Counted from the stretch's first letter, positions 23,866 to 35,896 are shown. The stretch: 64,000 bases of DNA from Toxonevra muliebris (GCA_963691655.1 OY829329.1:54201408-54265407), one strand, 5' to 3'. Notes: a model not told the origin generated them from the sequence alone. Translations and numbers: made by a program.

Positions 23866-24156
23866 TTGGTTGGTCTCAACAAAAACAGTCTGCGTATTTT
23901 AGCTGGTATTCTGACTGGGCACTGCGGGCTCAGAGAACACCTTTGTAAGATAGGGGTTGAGCAAAGCTCAATTTGTAGGTTTTGTAATGAGGAAGACGAA
24001 TCATCAGAACACATTTTAGCTCAGTGTGGAGCACTGATCCATAAAAGAATGAAATGTCTGGGTATGTACGAAGTGCCCAGTACAGAACTAGCATCAATAG
24101 ATCCGGGCGCAATACTTAAATTCGTGAGGGAGTCTGGACTGGATGAGGCACTCTAG
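23866..24156 (+). pseudogene. 3' end of a non-LTR retrotransposon ORF2 (zinc-finger tail after RNase H)
   Basis: It reads LRILAGILTGHCGLREHL, then ICRFCNEEDESSEHILAQC, the Cys/His cluster (C-x2-C-x7-H-x4-C) that ends many insect non-LTR pol proteins, then a tail to TAG at 24154-24156. The reverse transcriptase is absent upstream: a 5'-truncated copy. A downstream segment (24157-24240, GTCGCGGCACAACTACATAA) looks like its 3' untranslated end. The fragment at 2715-3015 belongs to the same kind of element. Confidence 0.75.
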
Positions 24157-25022
24157 GCAAATTAGACTAGATAGAGAAGAGGGACGTACAATAGATCTTA
24201 CAGGTCGCGGCACAACTACATAAACCTCTCTAATACAATAGGCAATAGACTAGTTGCTTACAGAATTACTTTGCCTCTCTTCCTCTCTCTATGAATTAAC
24301 TAGGGGTCAGTTACCTTCTCAAGACATTCTCTTGAACCAATACTAATTCTAGTTGCTGTCAATTGGTACCTCTTTTCTTGTTGGAAGGACTGCTATTATC
24401 CTTTGCTGCTTCTTCTCGGTTTTTTTTTTTTTGGTGCATTATTTATTAACATAACCAAAACGCAATTCACGCATGCTCAAACAACGAAAAAGAATATGTA
24501 TTTCATCATCTTTTTTTTTTGTTGTTTTTCCCGGTGTTTTCTTGATGATTAATGAGCTTATTTAAGCATGGAACGACACAAAAAAAACAAGAACTTAACT
24601 AATATTTTTGGTTTTTTTTTTTTTTCTAGTATAAAAAGAAAAATTATAGCAAAAATAATTTTCCTGCAATTCATAAATTTTGCCATTTGTGGGGTTTTTG
24701 CTGCTATTAATTTTTAGCTTAATTCGCAAAATAATTTGCAGCTCCACCGCCTCACAAGGTTTTTTTTTTTTTGGTTGTTGTTTGGTTGTTTTTGTTAACC
24801 AGAAATTTCAGAAAAAATATTATAACAAATTTTGATTCGCTTAATTCGCAGTTAATAGCGCGTTGAATACTTTTTGTTGCTACTACTGTTTTTTTCTTTC
24901 TTTTTTTTCAGTGCTTTTGTTTATTTATTTGTTAGACATTTGAGCATGAACGCGCGCGCATTCTTCTTTAGTTTACAAGTATGCACGGCTTTTGAATGAA
25001 CAACATTGGTGACGATTTGGAG
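24157..25022. other. Intergenic with many T runs
   Basis: T runs of 10 to 14 bases at several points and a GCGCGCGC run at about 24952. No gene is seen. Confidence 0.5.
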
Positions 25023-25057
25023 TCAGTCACCATCAGCAGAGCAAGTCCACAAGTCAT
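25023..25057 (+). promoter_or_regulatory. Candidate TATA-less core promoter (Inr + DPE)
   Basis: TCAGTC at 25023-25028 matches the fly initiator; with A25025 as +1, AGTCAT lies at +28 to +33 (25052-25057), matching the downstream promoter element consensus RGWYVT at its required spacing. GGTGAC...GTCACC flanks the start as an inverted pair. No downstream coding exon was recognised, so this rests on motif spacing alone. Confidence 0.3.
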
Positions 25058-25836
25058 TAAGTACTAGTAGGTAGTAGAAAAATTATTAGAGTTATTGCTA
25101 TTTCTTTGTCTGGCTGTGTGAGCATGTCATAACAAGCGTGTTAATTTGTTATTCTTTGCAAATATAATGCTGTTTTGTTACTGTTGCTCTGTTCCGTGCA
25201 GCCCCGCTTCGCCCTGCTGCCGTGTTTCGCCTCGTTGTTATACAAATGCTTAATTTGACTTTTGGTCATGTTTCTTGCGCTGTACGGTATTTGTATGACA
25301 TTTGCATTATAGTTGTTATTCTTATTATGATTATTGTTATTATTATTGGAAGTTATACCATATGTATATAGTTTAATTTAATTTTGAATTTTTTGCAAAT
25401 TACTAATTTATGTTGTTTACTAGTTTCTTTGTTTACGGGGATTTATTGCTAGTTCGAAAAAAAAACCATATCTAGAATAATAAAAGTTCGTCAATTTAAA
25501 CCGCAGAACCTTGCGAAAAGCTCACACAAAGTTAATGACTAATTGCTGAAGTATGTGGAGCTTTGAAATATCTCGAATAGTTTATGACATATTTTGTCTA
25601 CAAATCATTGAATCATCTGAATGGTTTATGAGATGCCCTCCCAGAAATCTAGAAGTGGTTAATCTATGCGAAAATCGCACAAAAGAAATATGCCTGAATC
25701 TTTCGAAAGTCCAGAGTGGAGTTTGACAGTAAATGCGGATCCTATGGAAGCCTATGGGGCCTGCAGCTACTTCCAATAAAATCTTTTTACAACGATACTA
25801 TTTATTTTACTTATATTTAAGTGTAGTTAAACTACA
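25058..25836. other. Intergenic
   Basis: A 25582-25776 minus frame has no recognisable family. Nothing else can be supported. Confidence 0.45.
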
Positions 25837-25840
25837 TTAA

Positions 25841-26474
25841 GGGGTTATGTACGTTTTCATGAGTCAAAAAATCGAAAAAATTGTTATGACTTATTTCGAA
25901 CAAACATACTTTCAAGAGTTTATGTTCAAAATTTCAAGTCAATCCGAGCAGTAGATCGTAAGTAGGAACTCGATTTGTAGCGCGCTACTGTTCATGAATA
26001 AACTTTAAAAGTGATTTTCTCCGAATGATGTTTTTTGAAAAATGTCTTTGCGGTGACCGCGATATCTCAAAAACTATTTGACCAATTCAAATTTTTTTCC
26101 TAGTTACAATACGTAGTACTTGAATGATAATTTTTTCATGTTCAGTATTTGTCTTAAATAATAATTTTTTTTAAATACATTTTTGAGACGAAAAAAATCG
26201 ACAACTGAACATTTTTTGTCTTTTTGATTACAGTTGAGTTGTTGGCATCCAATCGTGGTCACCACCAGACTCTGCAGAAAAAACGAGCATCAGGACAAGA
26301 GCTACAACTTCTACAATTTTCAATATTTTTTCATATCCGACCACTCTTGTTTTTCGTAAGAATATGTACTATGTATACCTGTTATGCTAGTTTCAAATAA
26401 ATTATTTCAAATAGTTAAACAAAAAATCACAAATATATCCTAAGTTTCCCGTACCCCAATATATTTATAACCCT
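25841..26474. mobile_element. Probable TTAA-flanked MITE
   Basis: TTAA at 25837-25840 is followed by GGGGTTATGTA; the right end ...TATAACCCT is followed by TTAA at 26475-26478. The end match is short, about 9 bp with mismatches. The interior has the GATATCTCAAAAACTATTTG type of word often seen in such repeats and no coding frame. Confidence 0.4.
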
Positions 26475-26479
26475 TTAAA

Positions 26480-27600
26480 TCATAAATTTCAGGGTCAGTT
26501 TATAGATGCTTTGGTTTTTAACTTTAAGTCTGAGTTTTCATCTGAGTTAGGTTTGATTTTTGGCATGAATTTTGGTTTCAATTTCGTCTGATTTTTGTTA
26601 GAATTCTGGTCTGAATTTTGGAATGCCATTTGGCTTTTGATTCAATTTAATAAAAATTTGTATCTTATATTTGGTCTGAGTTTCGATTTTAAAATTTTGT
26701 TCTCGTTTTTTGATCTGTATTTCTGTCTGACATTTGGTCCGAGTTTTGGTCATTGGCCTTATCTTTGATCTGATCTTTGGCCTGAATTGGGCCTGAGCTT
26801 TAGTCGGGATTCTGGTCTAATTTTGGTCTTGTTTTGGTCTAGGTTAGGTTAGGTTGGAGTGGCTGTCGAGAGACACACTTAGGCCTGAACGGCCCATTGT
26901 GATACCACATAGTTGGACCTACAGTTTAACGCCGATTCCGAACGGCGGTGTGGCAATTTTTTATCGGCTTGGTGGTTTTGCCATTACCAACCAATGTGTG
27001 TACCACTATCTTATAATTCTCATACACTTCATATTGATAGTGAATATAAGAAAGTAATGAAAATTAACCACCAGACGAAGACGGGAATCGAACCCGAACC
27101 TCCCAGATGAAAGTCTAGTGCACTATCCACTAGGCTATCGAGGTCGTCTTGTTTTGGTCTAAGTTTGGTCTGATTTTTGCACAGTATTCTGGTCTGAGTT
27201 GGTCTGAATTTATCGGAATTTCGGTTTGACTTTTTGTGTCAATTTTGTATGAATTTTCATCTGAATTTGATCTGGTTTTTCAACTGATTTTGGTCGAATT
27301 TCGGTTTGACCTTTGGCCTCACTTTTGCTTGAGTTTAAGTTTGATTTTTCGTTTCAATTTGGTTTGAATTTTGGTGTGAACTCGATTAGAATTTAAATTG
27401 AATTTTTGTATTAATTTTGATCTGATTTTTGCTCAGATTTTTGGTCAGATTTTTGGTCCGTTTTTTTTTTTTTTTTAGTTTGAATTTATCTTTATATGTT
27501 GGTCTGAGATTCAGTCTGAATTTTAGTTTGATTTTTCGACTGAATTTTGTTTGAGTTTTACGCTTTTGGTCTTATATTTGATCTGAATTTTGGTCTACTT
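26480..27600. repeat. Degenerate minisatellite with GGTCTG core
   Basis: Variants of TTTTGGTCTGAATTTTGG recur throughout, interrupted by a SINE at 26841-27145. It is the complement-related counterpart of 9545-10410 and shares its core with the 12-bp array at 41709. Confidence 0.75.
26841..27145 (-). mobile_element. tRNA-derived SINE, copy 1
   Basis: On the minus strand it starts with a tRNA-like head: box A TAGCCTAGTGG and box B GGTTCGATTCC, with CTTTCAT as a Glu-like anticodon loop. It ends in a CCAACCTAACCTAACCT tail. A perfect 15-bp target duplication (GTCTTGTTTTGGTCT) lies at 26826-26840 and 27146-27160, so it inserted into the GGTCTG array fairly recently. The frame MEWLSRDTLRPERP seen on the + strand is a by-product. 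Confidence 0.85.
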
Positions 27601-29014
27601 AAATGAATTCAGTTCGGTAAGATTATTTTGTTTAAACTAATTAATTAAGCTTGTATTTAGAAAATTGGAACGGTATTTGAACAAAGTTGGATATAATTGT
27701 TTTTTTTTTTTTTGCATGAATTCGATGAAAATCGCATTTTCTATAACCAGCTTCTTAGTGTATGTATGTAAATGCCATGCGATTGCCAAACAAAGTGTAC
27801 ATATTACTATATTTTGGCATGAACTCCATAGTAACTTCCTACGAACCAAAATCGAAGCGGGTAAACAAAAATAAAGATAATAATGAAAAAACTAAAAAAA
27901 AAATAAACTAATATAAAAGAAAAGGCAAAAATTGTTGAATTTGTGACAATTGAAAATAAATATAAATAAATGAAATAGTAATACAAAAAGAAAAAAAAGA
28001 AAAATTAAAACCAAAAAAAAAAATACCAATAACAAAAAGCAAAACAAGAAAAAAAATACATTGGATAAAATTAAAAAAAAAAATTTACAAGGCAAAAAAG
28101 TTGCACGAGTCCAAACTGAAGTTATTTAAAGTAGCTCGCAAAAACCAAAAAAACAATATAAAATATTTTTTACGAAAACTTTTTTATGAATGAAAATATA
28201 TTATTTTGGAATTTTAATTTAAACATTTTGTTTTTTTTTTTTTAGTATTTTTTGCGACTTTCTGAATTAACTGCTGTGCTGCTGAGGCTAAAAAAGTTGA
28301 TAAGAGTTTGGTTAAGCTGAGCTGGTAGCTTCTTCAATTGTTCGTTGCGTCGTTTCTTTGTTTTTTTTTTTTTTTTGATGGTTTGTTTTATGAAATAAAA
28401 TTTTGTATACGTATTTGTTGAAGTGGGTATGGCAGGGGTAGGCAGGGTAGAACGGGGGTGGGTGGTGTGCATTACAGAGCAGTGCTAGCATGTGCTGTGG
28501 AAGTGCGAATATCTAAAAGATAAGCTATGCATGTGCAATTAAGTAATGTGCAAATATGTAGACAGTTACATGTTTTTGTTTGTACGGAGGAACTAAAAAA
28601 TGTTCGTTAAGTTGGTTGCCAAAAATTCTCATAATTTTTTATCTTCTCTATGTATTTTCTATTGGGTTCAATACACTTATTTTTAATTCGTAGATTTAGC
28701 TTTCAAAACATTATTCGAAAAGGAAACCGTTGTTTTGGTGCTTTTCAATTTCGACATTAAATTCAATTTTTTTTTATTTTTGGGAACAATTAGAAATCAC
28801 ACAGCTCTAGATCCGAAGAATATGGGCCAGTCCAATTTCTTTTACGCTTGAAAACGCAGTAAAATTGTTAGAATTTTTGACCGTGTGACAAATTTTTTAA
28901 AACTTATGATAAGCAATTTTTGTGAAAATTAGTGGAAAACATAAAGCAGATTTTTTCGTTTATCGGATAGCGGATCAAAAAGAGGCGGAGTGATTGTTTT
29001 GAGGATAAACTCAT
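27601..29014. other. Intergenic, A-rich
   Basis: Long A-rich runs (27880-28110) and T runs. No gene, element end or RNA is supported. Confidence 0.5.
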
Positions 29015-29318
29015 CCCCTTCGTCCACCTCCTACCGATGAAAATTTTCCAAATGTTTAAAGCGACGAAACCATTATACACCTCTACCCCCACCAGCAGTT
29101 TCTGAATTCGCTCGAATTCGTAACACAGGTCTGGCATTCAACCTGGTTTCATCTGCTATAATTTTTCCCCTTCGTCCACCTCCTACCGATGAAAATTTTC
29201 CAAATGTTTAAAGCGACGAAACCATTATACACCTCTACCCCCACCAGCAGTTTCTGAATTCGCTCGAATTCGTAACACAGGTCTGGCATTCAACCTGGTT
29301 TCATCTGCTATAATTTTT
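29015..29318. repeat. Tandem duplication, two 152-bp units
   Basis: Unit 1 begins at 29015 and unit 2 at 29167, both with CCCCTTCGTCCACCTCCTAC and both ending TCATCTGCTATAATTTTT. I find no difference between them by eye, so the duplication is recent or an assembly artefact. Confidence 0.9.
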
Positions 29319-29356
29319 TGTATCAATCTTTAATCTATGACAATTTTAGTTATCAT

Positions 29357-29611
29357 TTACCAGCACCACATTTGTAACGACGGTTGGAGGATCTTGACTA
29401 AAATCAAAATAGGGTGGCTAAGTTCTTGAAGGTCATCCACAGAAGAATATCCAGTCTGGAATTTTTTAAGCCACTTGAAAAGTGTCACAAGAATTGGAAT
29501 TGGCACTGGCTTCAGTTGTCGTTGAAACGCGTACAGAATGGCAAATCGAATTTCTTCCGATTTCTGACGACCTAACATCGGTAATTTTACTCTATTCTTA
29601 CCGATCTTCAT
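29357..29611 (-). pseudogene. Possible mariner transposase N-terminal fragment
   Basis: The frame reads EEIRFAILYAFQRQL then TLFKWLKKFQTGYSSVDDL and LSHP, resembling the second helix-turn-helix and linker (KWFxKFxxGxxxxxDxxRxGRP) of mariner transposases, but without the RxGRP box. No catalytic domain or TIR was found nearby. The family call is tentative. Confidence 0.3.
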
Positions 29612-30040
29612 GAAATTTTTAATGAAATATCATACCATTTCAAAAACTATGAAACTTCCACCACTAACTTAGCAAACTTTTGTTAGTCCCCACGTTTGTT
29701 TGAAATTATGTTTTGCGTAGATATGTGTGAGTGCAAGTGCGAATATGGGAAATTTTTCTTATATTGGTGGAACGATTAAAAAACGCAGTAACATTTCATT
29801 TTTGTGTGGCAAAGTAATTAAGAAAATTACATGTACTCGAATGAATGCGTGCGTTATCTGCAAAATGCAAAAAGATAGAAGAAGCAGCGGGTAAAAGAAG
29901 ACAAAAAAGAAAAAAGCGCAAGAAGAGTAAAAAACTAAGAAGCAACGTTAATGGTATCATAGACAAATACTTTGAGCTCAGCTGTGAATTGAAATTATAT
30001 TTACAACTAAAGAGTTTAAAATTAAATAATGTTAAATATA
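29612..30040. other. Intergenic
   Basis: Purine-rich + strand at 29870-29945. No supported feature. Confidence 0.5.
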
Positions 30041-30042
30041 TA

Positions 30043-30167
30043 CAGTAACCCATGGCTAATAGACTCCTGCTAATTCACGTTTCCCGTTTGATTGTACTAG
30101 AAGATATAGCTGAAGATATACTCAAATTCTTTGACTTTTCACTGACATAATTAAGCGAGAATTACTG
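30043..30167. mobile_element. pogo-like MITE, copy 3 (degenerate)
   Basis: CAGTAACCCATGGCTAAT at the left, after TA, and ATTAAGCGAGAATTACTG at the right resemble the ends of the copies at 16235 and 60794. The right TA is not preserved cleanly. Confidence 0.45.
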
Positions 30168-30996
30168 AATACGAAAGAAAAAAGTATTAATTAGTGCAAT
30201 GTCGTCATAAAAAAGTTGTTGCTGTTATTGTTATTCGCTATTATTTTTAAAAATTTTGCAATAATTCCTATTTTTCTCTCTCCCATTCACTCTTTTACTC
30301 ACTCTACTTACATACATTCCAAAATCACGTTTTAATGGAATTTGTAGTTGTGTGCAGTTGTTGCTATTTGTTGCAAATGCGGCACGAGTATTTATTTAAT
30401 TGCATTAAACTAAAATTAACAATAAAATAAAAATAAATTCAAATGTGCATTTGAAAAAAAAAAACAAATGAAAAACATAAAAATAAAATACAAAGCAAAG
30501 AAAATGTTTAAATTGGTTAGTTTTCTGTTTCTTCAGCTCTTTCGCATGTTGTCTCTCTGTCTCTCACACATATGCACGTATATCTGAACAATTATTGTTA
30601 ATTTTCTTCAAGCACGTTGCAGTTGCAGTTGCTGCTGCTGCTTGTTGTTGATTTATGTTTAGTTTAGTGCTACCAATTGTTGTACATAGTAATTAAATTT
30701 ACAAAAACTAAAACAAATTAAAAATAATACAAAAATCGCGCAACTGTTGCACTGAGTTCAGGAAGGAAATAAAAAAAAAACAAAAAACTAAAATTTTGAG
30801 CGGTTTCAATTGCAGACAGCCCAAATAAAGAAAGTGCAGCACTTCTGCCTTAACCCTAAACTACACAATTTAAACTTTAGCAAATTCCAGCCGTTACAAA
30901 AAGGAAGTAGATAATTTTTTTTAAAATTTCGAACATTTCAAATTTCCAACTAGAAAAATGATAAAAGTTACAAAAAATTTTTTTGGTGATATAATA
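30168..30996. other. Intergenic
   Basis: GTTGCAGTTGCTGCTGCTGC-type trinucleotide DNA at 30615-30650 and A-rich stretches. No gene is seen. Confidence 0.5.
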
Positions 30997-32276
30997 TACC
31001 CTTGATCAAAAAGTTCCCGGAATTTATTCAGAAAATTAAAAATACAAGTTTATTCATCTAAATCTATATTGTCTCCTTCAAAGTAATCCCCATCGACTGC
31101 AACACACTTATGCCAGCGTATCCAATCCAATCCTCGAAACATTTTTTATATTCGGTTTTCGGTATGTCCATCAGTGCTTCTTGCGATTTTTCCATTACTT
31201 CCTCTCGGCTGCTGAAACGCGTTCCCCGTAATGGTTTTTTAACTCGATTGAATAGAAAGAAATCACAGGGAGCCAAATCAGGTGAATACGGAGGCTGTTG
31301 AATGGTATTTGCTGCATTTTTCGTCTAAAAATTGCGAATAATGATGGCGCTGTGTGACGGTGCGTTATCATGGTACAAAATCCACGTGTTTTCTGTCCAC
31401 AATTCTGGTCTCTTTCGGGGCAAATTGCTTCACGCAAACGTCTCATAACGCCCAAATAATACTTTCTGTTTACTGTCTGGCCTTATGGCAAGAATTCATG
31501 ATGCACTACACCGTTGTAATCCATGAAAACCGTGAGCATTGCCTTCTTTTTTGACTGAAAACGACATGGTTATTTTGGTCTCGGCTCATTTGGTGAACGC
31601 CATTCACTTGCCTGATGTCTGGATTGCGTGTCGTACTCATAAACCCATGTCTCGTCTTCAGTAATTATCCTTTTGATGAATGTGGGATCGGATTCAGCCT
31701 CTCAAATCATGTCTTTTGCGACGTCAACACGGTCTCTTTTTTGCAAGAAATTATTAACCAAAATGTCTTGGACAGATCCATAGGCAATGTTCAAGTTCTC
31801 CGCTATCTCTCTGATGGTTAGATTGCGGTTATTGACCAAAATTTCTTTTACTTTATCAATGTTTTAGTCGGCTTTCGATGTCGATGGTCTGCCACTACGT
31901 TCATCACCTTCGATTAACTCACGACTACTTTTGAACCGCTCGTGCCACTGGTAAACGACCGTTTTCTTTAGAGAATCGTTGCCGAAACACTTTTCCAACA
32001 TTTCGAACGTGCGCGCACCATTAAATCCATTTTTTACGCAAAATTTAATACAATACAATTTAATAAAATTGTAAAAAATCGACAACACACACAGAGATAG
32101 ATATACTCTTGGCTACGTAACTTTTGCAAATGTCAAGCTATGACGTTAAGATTTAAAGGGAATATCAACGACAGATGTACCAACAACAGATGTAACAAAA
32201 AAAAAAAAAGAACTTAAATCGGAACGATGAGAGCGCCACACGGTGCTTATTCCGGGAACTTTTTGATCAAGGCGTA
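30997..32276 (-). mobile_element. mariner (DD34D) element, copy 1, near full length
   Basis: Both TIRs contain CCTTGATCAAAAAGTTCCCG. TA lies at 30997-30998 and 32275-32276. The length is 1280 bp, normal for mariner. The same TIR bounds copy 2 at 46293-47845. Confidence 0.92.
31064..32090 (-). pseudogene. mariner transposase with several stops and frameshifts
   Basis: Order on the minus strand: N-terminal IKFCVKNGFNGARTFEML / VVYQWHERF / GRPSTSKAD, then a stop (TAA) where copy 2 has a sense codon; VQDILVN; IITEDETWVYEYD (first D); VVHHEFLP; VMRRLREAI; YHDNAPSHSA (second D); PPYSPDLAPCDFFLF (third D). There are 34 residues between the last two acidic residues, counted with copy 2's help, so DD34D mariner. 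At least two more stops (after NEPRPK and after HHEFLP), a frameshift after VMRRLREA and an internal deletion after DILVN are visible. The C-terminus is also altered (FEDWIGYAGISV). Confidence 0.88.
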
Positions 32277-32399
32277 ATAGGAGACCAAACAATTTTTTTT
32301 GAGGCTGTCATATTCACTTGTGAGGACTTAAATTCTCAAAATTTTGGAAAAAACATTATAGATACACATTTCTGATAAATTTAATAAAAAACTAATAAC

Positions 32400-33540
32400 A
32401 AGAAATATTTAAATCATTTTTTGATGAATACTTTTCCCTAAACGATCTGATTCCAAAAAAATCAAAAACAAGAAAAACGTGATCACCATGAAAATAATGA
32501 ATGAATTTAAGGATGAACGTGATCTAATCCAAAAAAAAAAAAAAGAAAATGTTAAAACAGAGACGTGTTCACCCTGAAAATTGATATGATTCGAACCGGT
32601 CGCAAAAATCAAGTAAAAACACTGGCGTAATCTCCATGAAAACCATTCTTAATCGATCGACGTAATTTATCCTAAAAAAGAGGTAAACCAGAGACTTGAT
32701 TGCAGTGAAATTTTTCATGGTCACAAATATTATGTAAAAACAGGAACGTGAACTCTATCAAAACCATCGAAAATCAATTTGTAGAATCTGGTCCGCCAAA
32801 AAAGTAAAACCGATCATCATTTACACCCTCGTGATCTTATCTCAAAAAACAGTAAAAACAAGGACGTGATCACCATAAAAACCATCATTAACCCTTAAAC
32901 GTCCAATACTTCCGATTTCAATTGAAAATATACCCAGATATAGTATTTGTGATTCCGAACAACGTTTTTTCCACATGTTTTCAAATAAATTAGTTTAAGG
33001 TGCAGTTATTTTAATTTACATGGTTGACCTCTGCATTAACCTTTGGCGATTATCTGGAGAATAAATTAAAATACATTCGCAATAACTTTTAAAAACAGTT
33101 ATTTGGTGTTATCCCATACCGTCTGACACAAATTTGTCCACACGGCAATATATTTATTACACAAAATTCGAAAATAAAAACACATTTTTTTCAGTTAGTT
33201 GTTTAAAATTTTTGCAAAACATGCTTTTCGAGCTAAAAATAACTGTAACTGTATGACAGTTGTCATTTTTCCATTCTTATTTATACGTATCGATAAAGAA
33301 AAGAAAACTTTAGACAGTAAGATCAGATGTTTATTTTAAATGGCGAACGTAAAATGGCGGCACAGGCAGCAGCGCAAGTGGTTGGTCACTGCAGTGACCA
33401 GTGGGTATTTAAGGGTTAATTGATCTGGTCCCAAAATCAAAGTAAAAACATAGTCGAGATCATAGTGAAATAATGAATCGATCGGCTGATTTCATCCCAA
33501 AAAGGATGTGAAGATCATGAAAACCGAATCGATTTAATCA
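32400..33540. repeat. Degenerate tandem repeat, units of about 75-90 bp
   Basis: Each unit carries AAAAACAGGGACGTGATCACC-like text, then ATGAAAACCATCATTAAT and a GATCTGGTCCCAAAA word. The array is cut by the TTAA element at 32892-33415 and resumes after it with TTGATCTGGTCCCAAAATC. Confidence 0.6.
32892..33415. mobile_element. TTAA-flanked piggyBac-like MITE
   Basis: TTAA at 32888-32891 and 33416-33419. The ends are CCCTTAAACGTCCA and, in complement, CCCTTAAATACCCA. At 524 bp it has no transposase. It sits within one unit of the surrounding tandem array, which marks it as a clean insertion. Confidence 0.75.
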
Positions 33541-33868
33541 AAAAAATAAAATATGTATTTTTAGGTATTCAAATTTTCAAATTTTGTTTGTTTAAATTTG
33601 TAGTATAAAATATTATACTAAATATAAATTAGTCACACTTGTTGCGATTTGCATGTCGTTGTCAGAAATTCGTGGAAGAAATCTCTGAAATATTTTTTCG
33701 TGAAATAACCGAAAATATTTAATGCAATTTCTTGTTAGCATTGACAAGAAGACGCGTTGTCGAATTTTGCGGCTTTTTTACGTTTCGTTGTAATTTTCTT
33801 TTAACTTAAACGTTTATACAGATGCATAAATAAAATAAAACATACTTGGGGAAATTCCTTTTACGTAG
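33541..33868. other. Intergenic; possible leader of the 33869 frame
   Basis: AT-rich DNA. No TATA or strong initiator is seen ahead of 33869. Confidence 0.35.
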
Positions 33869-33925
33869 ATGGCACGCAAAAAGAAGCAAATAAATTCAGA
33901 AGAAATACTTTTGAAACGTCAACAG
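33869..33925 (+). CDS. Candidate coding exon or gene fragment (MARKKKQINSEEILLKRQQ)
   Basis: ATG at 33869 opens 19 codons that read like the basic start of a nuclear protein. CTTTTACGTAG precedes it and could be an acceptor; CAACAG then GTTTTTTTG follows at 33926, a weak donor. Reading on gives chance-like sequence to a stop near 33986. No family recognised and no continuing exon found. It may be a decayed gene copy or chance. Confidence 0.2.
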
Positions 33926-35194
33926 GTTTTTTTGTTTTTTTTAATAAACACCTATCAAAAGTTTATAAAGAACGTGTGTGCATAAATGAGGCTGCGGTGT
34001 TTTACAATTAGTCAGCGGAAATGTATAAAGTTTTATTTATTAATGATTGCCAATACTTGAAATTGATTATACTATTTCAAAAGAATGTAGGTGCTAATAA
34101 TAATAAATATGAAATATAATTTCATCACTTGAATATTGTATTTTACATTTCACTTGAATATGATTTCAAGTGTGTTTGATTTTCAAGCGTAAAAAGTAAT
34201 TAAACACAATTAAATTAATTAAAATTACATTGCTGTTTATAGGGCAGAATCTAAATGGGTCTCTCCCGTAATCGTTTTTTTGAAAAGTTGGTGACATATT
34301 TTGCGCTCACCATGAATGTAGCTTCAGTTGAATGGCAAATTCCAAATGACGAAAGTGTTAATTTATATGTATTAATGTTAAATGAACGTATGCATCTGAG
34401 ATAAGTCACTTCAATGCTTTTCAAACTTTACGCTCAACGACATCTATTGGCGATAAAATATTGTACTGATTCAGCTTTTTAACTGAATATAAATGTACAA
34501 GTTTTATAAGTTAATAAATGATGAAATGAAATTTATAGAATTAAAGGTAATGCGGATTGTACTCTTTACATAATTTTTTACACACATGTCTCTCATATAT
34601 TTTTACTGAAAATTACAAATTTTCCATTACGAATTTTCTTCTCTTTTTTCTTTGGATGCTGCATATATTTTTCGCATTAATGTATTTAGGTAATGTTTAT
34701 TTCTATTGTCATTTCCATTTATTTTATATTCTTTTTTCATGCTCTAACATCATCAAAAGAAATGTTATTTCTATGCTTCATGCCAAATGGATAATGTGAC
34801 ATTTAAAGTGACATAAACAGCTTTTTCATGTAGACTAGGTAGTTGATATTATTATTTATTTTTTTCAACTTCACATGCTGTCAAAAGAGATTTTTGTATA
34901 TAAATATATAAAACTCTTTTAAAGTTAATAGAATAAATTGAAAACTGAACTGAAATGAAGATTTACATCAAATTTTTGCGTTTTAAAATAAAATGTTAAA
35001 ATAAACATATTTCATTCCACTAACCAATAACAATTTAATCAAAGAAATTCTTATTTGCAATGAAATTTACAAGAGATTTCCCACGAGATGTCGTTGTCTG
35101 CAAAGTTTCAAATGCACTGTTTTTTTTATATATATTTTTCAAGTATGGTTACTTGATTTTGTATAAGGTTAGTTGTATTTGCTTTAAAATATGT
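33926..35194. other. Intergenic
   Basis: Contains two copies of a recurring short motif, CGCCAAYAGATGTCGTTG-like (34418-34455 in complement; 35082-35125 direct). No gene is seen. Confidence 0.4.
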
Positions 35195-35591
35195 ACTTTA
35201 GAAATCAACGAATCACTGATGAATTGTCATTCTTCGGTTCATCTAAGATTTTTCCAACTTTCTTGAAGAAAAATAATAAGTGAATAAATTGATCAAGAAA
35301 AAGAGGTGAGAAAGAGCATATTCTTGGAATTTATGAATCATTGATGAATAACTATTTTTAGAAATCTTTCTCCACTTTTGGAAGAAGAAAGTCGTAAAAA
35401 ATTATTTAAGAGAAAAGACATATTAGGAACCTATAAATCATTGATGAATTACCATTTTTTTGAAAAAAGAAAATCGAGAAAAATGGGTGAGATTATTTTC
35501 ATAACTAAATCAATAAAAATCAGGTAAAAAAATTCTCAGCACATGTTCTAGAAATCTTTGTTTTCCCATTTTTATTTGTTTTTGGAGGAAA

Positions 35592-35896
35592 CATTGACGA
35601 CAGCAGCTACACGAACACACAACTACGAAATTCTATAGGCTATAACTGTCGCCGTGTAGCCAGCTACTAAACACAATGGATGAGACACCACCAGCAGCAA
35701 ACACAGCCAAAACAACAAAAGCAAACTCTCTTCTCTCTTTGTCGCTTGTCAAATTAGAAATATATTTAAAATTAGCTACAGCCACAATTGTGGTCTGTGG
35801 TCATGTGGTCGTGTCATCGCCAAAATAATCGTCTCCATAAGAACATTTTGTTTTTATAATTTGAGAGATGTAGTCGTGTAGCTGCCGTCGTCAATG
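35592..35896. mobile_element. MITE-like palindrome with ATTGACGACAGCAGC ends
   Basis: CATTGACGACAGCAGCTACA at the left is repeated in complement at the right (TGTAGCTGCCGTCGTCAATG). Total 305 bp. No clear target duplication. A related inner word, GTGTAGCCAGCTAC, lies at 35655. Confidence 0.55.

Noticed and set aside
26854..27110. Frame MEWLSRDTLRPERPIV and its twin at 36692-36943
   Set aside because: Both are readings of the SINE body; they have SINE boundaries, boxes A and B and target duplications instead of gene structure.
27071..27145. tRNA-like sequence with box A and box B
   Set aside because: It is the head of a SINE; the acceptor stem does not pair and the sequence runs on into the SINE body.
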